A stretch of DNA of 64,000 bases from Homalodisca vitripennis (lineage: Eukaryota; Arthropoda; Insecta; Hemiptera; Cicadellidae): NCBI RefSeq assembly GCF_021130785.1, contig NC_060207.1, forward strand, positions 6,275,001 to 6,339,000. The letters are read 5' to 3'. The notes under the pieces are model-generated. The model was not told the origin of the DNA and searched no databases. It saw only the letters and a list, made by a program, of their open reading frames with translations. The position numbers and the translations under genes were made by a program. Positions 58,533 through 64,000 of the stretch are shown in pieces; position 1 is the first letter of the stretch, and the number at the start of each line of letters is the position of its first letter.

Positions 58533-59632
58533 AAACAAAATGTAATGCAAAAATGGCGTCACTTATAAAAATAAATGTATTAAATACTATCTTTCCAGAT
58601 ATAATGTGAGTGAGAGAGCTATAAATTCAAGTCTTGATCTCGTGTATAAGTCAGTTAAAATTAGGTTAGAATTGTCGTGAGACAAAATAGTTTCTAAAAG
58701 TACATTAAAAGAATATAAAGCGTGGGATTTGGTTTACAAATAGTTTAACATATTTTTACTAAGAAAGGAATTGATGAGCTCATTATAAGTCAGTTGGCAG
58801 ATGGAGTTGCAAACAAAGTAGTCGAATCAGGGAGAAGTTGGCTTAAACTATTTATTCAACCGCATTAGCGCTGGCGCCATAATCCGGTCGGTTGGTTAAA
58901 ACTTTAATCCAACACCAAAACTGTATACATAATAACAGTGAGATACTATAATTACAACATTTATTTGCATTCGGTATTGAAACTAACTTTAATACTGTAA
59001 ATTATATAAACATCGTTTCATTGACGTAGGATTACGGGTTTTAAAATTTCATGTCTCGCTGTACTTTACTTCGTACTCATTTATGGGCAAATTAAAAATA
59101 CTAAATGAAAATGATAAATTTAATGAATTATAAAGGGCTAGAAGAGTAATGAAATATGAGAAGTAGGTAATAAAAATACATCTTTATATTTATTAATATT
59201 TGTATCATATAATTAATTATGTTTAAATGTTTTAGTTTCTTTAGATGGTAACTCATTAGTGTATTTTTAGTATAATCCAATAACTTCATTAAATCCAATC
59301 CATTCAAGGGTTTTCATATGATATATTTTATGAAAAATACTCATACTAAACAACTAAAATAAGGTCTTTTTTATATCCCACTACATTAACTGTGAACTCT
59401 TAAAAAAAGAGCGCTGTTGATAAATATAGTCCTTAAAAGCGTGAAAAATAAGTCTAAGTGAAGATAGTGTGGTCATAGTAGAATATTGTTATACAAACGT
59501 CATACAAATGTTTAACTACAAAGTGTTCATTATTTCCACGAAACTGTGCAATATTTGTAAAGTTTGATTATCCTTGTAATATTTTACTTATATAACATAA
59601 ATTTTTATTCGTAATGACAGCATTTTCAAGCA
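58533..59632. other. AT-rich spacer
   Basis: A small GC-richer patch at 58790-58915 (GCATTAGCGCTGGCGCCATAA) is the only stand-out. Otherwise nothing recognised. Confidence 0.45.
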
Positions 59633-59806
59633 ATGAGGTTTAAGATACGTAAAAAGATTCAACACAAAGATATAGATATTGGAATTCTGGATGAGTTAGA
59701 TCTGGACCACAAACCTTATAATTATAAAAACATTGAAATAGAGGGAAATCATTTTAGCAATTTTAAGCAGCAAGAGACTATAAACTTGACTATAAATCTT
59801 GTGTAA
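59633..59806 (+). CDS. Possible exon or short ORF, 57 codons, next to a strong splice donor
   Basis: ATG at 59633 opens MRFKIRKKIQHKDIDIGILD, then ELDLDHKPYNYKNIEIEGNH, then FSNFKQQETINLTINLV and a TAA. The frame is hydrophilic and charged with mixed D/E/K, less homopolymeric than other frames here. Overlapping its end is TGT|GTAAGTATC, a near-ideal donor (GT at 59803), and an AG lies upstream in AATGACAG (59619), so 59620-59802 could be an internal exon. I recognise no family, and AT-rich DNA gives such K/N/I/D translations by chance. Confidence 0.25.
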   Translation: MRFKIRKKIQHKDIDIGILDELDLDHKPYNYKNIEIEGNHFSNFKQQETINLTINLV

Positions 59807-60298
59807 GTATCCTTAAGTTTCAATTACCATACTATACTCTTGGATGATTCATCTTTGTCTCCTACAACAAGATTATTCAGGAGGATACGTCTCTAAAGTG
59901 GCACCATATGGAGCTCTCATCTTATACAATATTAGAATGAGGCATTTATGTAAATGTTTCATATATAACGGTGCAAAGAAAAAGAGAAATGACCCACTTT
60001 AACTCATGCCCTGCCTTCTGTTGTGGTTTATGCCTCTCCGCTACTATATTATTTTTCCGTCCCACTGAATCGTTTGTTGTATAGTAGTAACATGTGCATC
60101 AAGTTTGCGTGGAATATGTAACAGTGCTAACAGTGTATTTATTGTAAGTATACAATATTACACGTATGAATAAATTCATTGTATTTTACACAGCTAATAC
60201 AAATATTATTGAAAGTATAGATTTAAAGATTTATGCCGTTAAATTGTGAAAAATACAAATTATGAAAGAACAATATTGTAATATAGTGTGGTAAAATA
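59807..60298. other. AT-rich spacer
   Basis: A further short frame near 59875-60001 (GGYVSKVAPYGALILYNIRM) is unrecognised. Nothing else seen. Confidence 0.4.
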
Positions 60299-60472
<174 letters not shown>

Positions 60473-60765
60473 AAGTTTAATAACAGTCTTTAAATTTATT
60501 CTAAAAGTTAGGCAACATTGCCTCTTATATCTGCGCTGCTAGTTGTTACCCTCAGCTTTGCATACATATTTGGTAGGCAGGCGCTCAAGATAAAGCAGAA
60601 CACACTGACACAATGGTTGGTTTAGGAAGTATAAAATATGATCCAAGATTCCCATTCGGGAATCTTCCCACGGGAAACGGTCGAGCTTTAAGATATCATG
60701 CTATAGTACCTTAAAAAATTACCGATTTCACTTTCAATGTTTGTCTTTCAAGCGGCTTACTGCCA

Positions 60766-60777
60766 CCCCCCCCCCCC
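60766..60777. repeat. Poly(C) tract, 12 bases
   Basis: Uninterrupted C run within CCACCC...ACAATA. Confidence 0.9.
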
Positions 60778-60904
60778 ACAATATACGCTCATGAATTTAG
60801 GATAAAACCATCTACACTTTACTTGTAATGATAATTTTATGAGGATGCAATACACTTAACAATCTAATTAGATATCTCAATTCAGATACTTGGTCTATAT
60901 CGAC

Positions 60905-63900
60905 CCAAGTAGCACACATACACGAGTGTTAGCAACATTCGATACGCGGGTCCACGGTCGGGCTATCATTTATCAATGCATAGCTGACCCGTTTACCAAA
61001 CAGTCAATAAATCAAGCTACAGTGGAAAGACACCGCTCTCCGGTAGGTTCTGTATATTGTATGTGTACAAGTGGCACACATACACGAGTGTAGCAACATT
61101 CGATACGTGGGTCCACGGTCGGGCTATCATTTATCAATGCATAGCTGACCCGTTTACCAAACAGTCAATAAATCAAGCTACAGTGGAAAGACACCGCTCT
61201 CCGGTAGGTTCTGTATATTGTATGTGTACAAGTGGCACACATACAGAGTGTAGCAACATTTCGATACGTGGGTCCACGGTCGGGCTATCATTTATCAATG
61301 CATAGCTGACCCGTTTACCAAACAGTCAATAATCAAGCTACAGTGGAAAGACACCGCTCTCCGGTAGGTTCTGTATATTGTATGTGTACAAGTGGCGCAC
61401 ATACACGAGTGTAGCAAACATTCGATACGCGGGTCCACGGTCGGGCTATCATTTATCAATGCATGCTGACCCGTTTACCAAAACAGTCAATAAATCAAGC
61501 TACAGTGGAAAGACACCGCTCTCCGGTAGGTTCTGTATATTGTATGTGTACAAGTGGCACACATACACGAGTGTAGCAACATTCGATACGTGGGTCCACG
61601 GTCGGGCTATCATTTATCAATGCATAGCTGACCCGTTTACCAAACAGTCAATAAATCAAGCTACAGTGGAAAGACCACCGCTCTCCGGTAGGTTCTGTAT
61701 ATTGTATGTGTACAAGTGGCACACATACACGAGTGTAGCAACATTCGATACGTGGGTCCACAGTCGGGCTATCATTTATCAATGCATAGCTGACCCGTTT
61801 ACCAAACAGTCAATAAATCAAGCTACAGTGGAAAGACACCGCTCTCCGGTAGGTTCTGTATATTGTATGTGTACAAGTGGCACACATACACGAGTGTAGC
61901 AACATTCGATACGCGGGTCCACGGTCGGGCTATCATTTATCAATGCATAGCTGACCCGTTTACCAAACAGTCAATAAATCAAGCTACAGTGGAAAAGACA
62001 CCGCTCTCCGGTAGGTTCTGTATATTGTATGTGTACAAGTGGCACACATACACGAGTGTAGCAACATTCGATACGTGGGTCCACGGTCGGGCTATCATTT
62101 ATCAATGCATAGCTGACCCGTTTACCAAACAGTCAATAAATCAAGCTACAGTGGAAAGACACCGCTCTCCGGTAGGTTCTGTATATTGTATGTGTACAAG
62201 TGGCACACATACACGAGTGTGTAGCAACATTTGATACGTGGGTCCACGGTCGGGCTATCATTTATCAATGCATAGCTGACCCGTTTACCAAACAGTCAAT
62301 AAATCAAGCTACAGTGGAAAGACACCGCTCTCGGTAGGTTCTGTATATTGTATGTGTACAAGTGGCACACATTACTCGAGTGTAGCAACATTCGATACGC
62401 GGATCCACGGTCGGGTTATCATTTATCAATGCATAGCTGACCCGTTTACCAAACTGTCAATAAATCAAGCTACAGTGGAAAGACACCGCTCTCCGGTAGG
62501 TTCTGTATATTGTATGTGTACAAGTGGCACACATACACGAGTGTAGCAACATTCGATACGCGGATCCACGGTCGGGTTATCATTTATCAATGCATAGCTG
62601 ACCGTTTACCAAACTGTCAATAAAATCAAGCTACAGTGGAAAGACACCGCTCTCCGGTAGGTTCTGTATATTGTATGTGTACAAGTGGCACACATACACG
62701 AGTGTAGCAACATTCGATACGCGGATCCACGGTTCGGGTTATCATTTATCAATGCATAGCTGACCGTTTACCAAACTGTCAATAAATCAAGCTACAGTGG
62801 AAAGACACCGCTCTCCGGTAGGTTCTGTATATTGTATGTGTACAAGTGGCACACATACACGAGTGTAGCAACATTCGATACGCGGATCCACGGTTCGGGT
62901 TATCATTTTATCAATGCATAGCTGACCCGTTTACCAAAACTGTCAATAAATCAAGCTACAGTGGAAAGACACCGCTCTCCGGTAGGTTCTGTATATTGTA
63001 TGTGTACAAGTGGCACACATACACGAGTGTAGCAACATTCGATACGCGGATCCACGGTCGGGTTATCATTTATCAATGCATAGCTGACCCGTTTACCAAA
63101 CTGTCAATAAATCAAGCTACAGTGGAAAGACACCGCTCTCCGGAGGGTTCTGTATATTGTATGTGTACAAGTGGCACACCATACACGAGTGTAGCAACAT
63201 TCGATACGCGGATCCACGGTCGGGGCTATCATTTATCAATGCATAGCTGACCCGTTTACCAAAACAGTCAATAAATCAAGCTACAGTGGAAAGACACCGC
63301 TCTCCGGTAGGTTCTGTATATTGTATGTGTACAAGTGGCACACATACACGAGTGTAGCAACATTCGATACGTGGGTTCCACGGTCGGGCTATCATTTATC
63401 AATGCATAGCTGACCCGTTTACCAAACAGTCAATAAATCAAGCTACAGTGGAAAGACACCGCTCTCCGGTAGGGTTCTGTATATTGTATGTGTACAAGTG
63501 GCACACATACACGAGTGTAGCAACATTTGATACGTGGGTCCACGGTCGGGCTATCATTTATCAATGCATAGCTGACCCGTTTACCAAACAGTCAATAAAT
63601 CAAGCTACAGTGGAAAGACACCGCTCTCCGGTAGGTTCTGTATATTGTATGTGTACAAGTGGCACACATACACGAGGTGTAGCAACATTCGATACGCGGA
63701 TCCACGGTCGGGTTATCATTTATCAATGCATAGCTGACCCGTTTACCAAACTGTCAATAAATCAAGCTACAGTGGAAAGACACCGCTCTCCGGTAGGTTC
63801 TGTATATTGTATGTGTACAAGTGGCACACATACACGAGTGTAGCAACATTCGATACGCGGATCCACGGTCGGGTTATCATTTATCAATGCATAGCTGACC

Positions 63901-64000
63901 AAACGTCAATTACCAGAACTGTCAATGTGTACAAGTGGCACACATACACAAGCGATACGCGGATCCACGGTGGTTATCATTTATCAATGCATAGCTGACC
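60905..64000. repeat. Tandem array, 161-bp unit, at least 19 copies, continues past window end
   Basis: Units contain CGATACG(C/T)GG(G/A)TCCACGG, ATCATTTATCAATGCATAGC, TGACCCGTTTACCAAAC, AATAAATCAAGCTACAGTGG, CCGCTCTCCGGTAGGTTCTG and TGTGTACAAGTGGCACACAT. GATACG recurs at 60941, 61102 and so on with a 159-164 spacing. Two sub-types exist (GGGTCC/GGGCTATC/ACAGTC and GGATCC/GGGTTATC/ACTGTC). Many units have single-base indels. The last units are internally deleted (63900-63950). Frames up to 173 codons are repeat by-products. Confidence 0.96.

Noticed and set aside
60890..63998. Frames up to 173 codons with TSVATFDTWVHGRAIIYQCI repeats
   Set aside because: Translation of the 161-bp array; frames switch at each indel.

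Overview
The window reads as AT-rich, non-coding eukaryotic DNA of the kind found in large, repeat-rich arthropod genomes. An insect, possibly a hemipteran, is my impression from the style of the interspersed repeats; nothing here proves it. No intact host protein-coding gene, rRNA, tRNA, CRISPR array, operon or bacterial signal is visible. Most open frames are short and sit in tandem repeats or transposon relics.

Layout. 1-5.5 kb: a partial interspersed repeat at the left edge, a palindromic (foldback) element with a 14-bp flanking direct repeat, then two GC-richer blocks (3.96-4.24 and 5.08-5.45 kb). The first looks like a promoter plus a non-coding first exon ending in a good splice donor. 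7.3-8.4 kb: ten copies of a 108-bp tandem repeat. 9.9-10.3 kb: possible regulatory block. 13.8 and 23.1 kb: two copies of a tRNA-derived SINE-like repeat. 15.7-17.9 kb: 136-bp tandem array. 23.8-27.0 kb: a 145-bp array split by a 1.5-kb DNA transposon with perfect 28-bp terminal inverted repeats and a broken gene carrying a DNCGGQNKN motif. 30.8-34.3 kb: a mariner-type MITE, a second MITE of about 0.78 kb, and the 3' part of a dead LINE reverse transcriptase. 35.3-36.5 kb: nested repeats. 37.7-38.8 kb: 123-bp array. 39.8-40.6 kb: decayed coding relic. 41.9-44.4 kb: 24 copies of a 101-bp GC-rich unit. 53.3 kb: 52-bp array. 55.9-56.4 kb: a second foldback element. 60.3 kb: long TG tract. 60.9 kb to the end: 161-bp array leaving the window.

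Two themes stand out. First, seven minisatellite arrays with monomers of 52-161 bp cover close to 12 kb of the 64 kb, several with higher-order or domain structure and most GC-richer than their surroundings. Second, three unrelated interspersed repeats carry a CTGA(T/A)(G/A)A - short stem - GAAA motif resembling a hammerhead core, and two of these occur as head-to-head inverted pairs. That is the architecture expected of Penelope-like retroelement termini. If the block at 4 kb is a true 5' exon, much of the rest could be a giant first intron or a gene desert with scattered regulatory blocks; this is inference.
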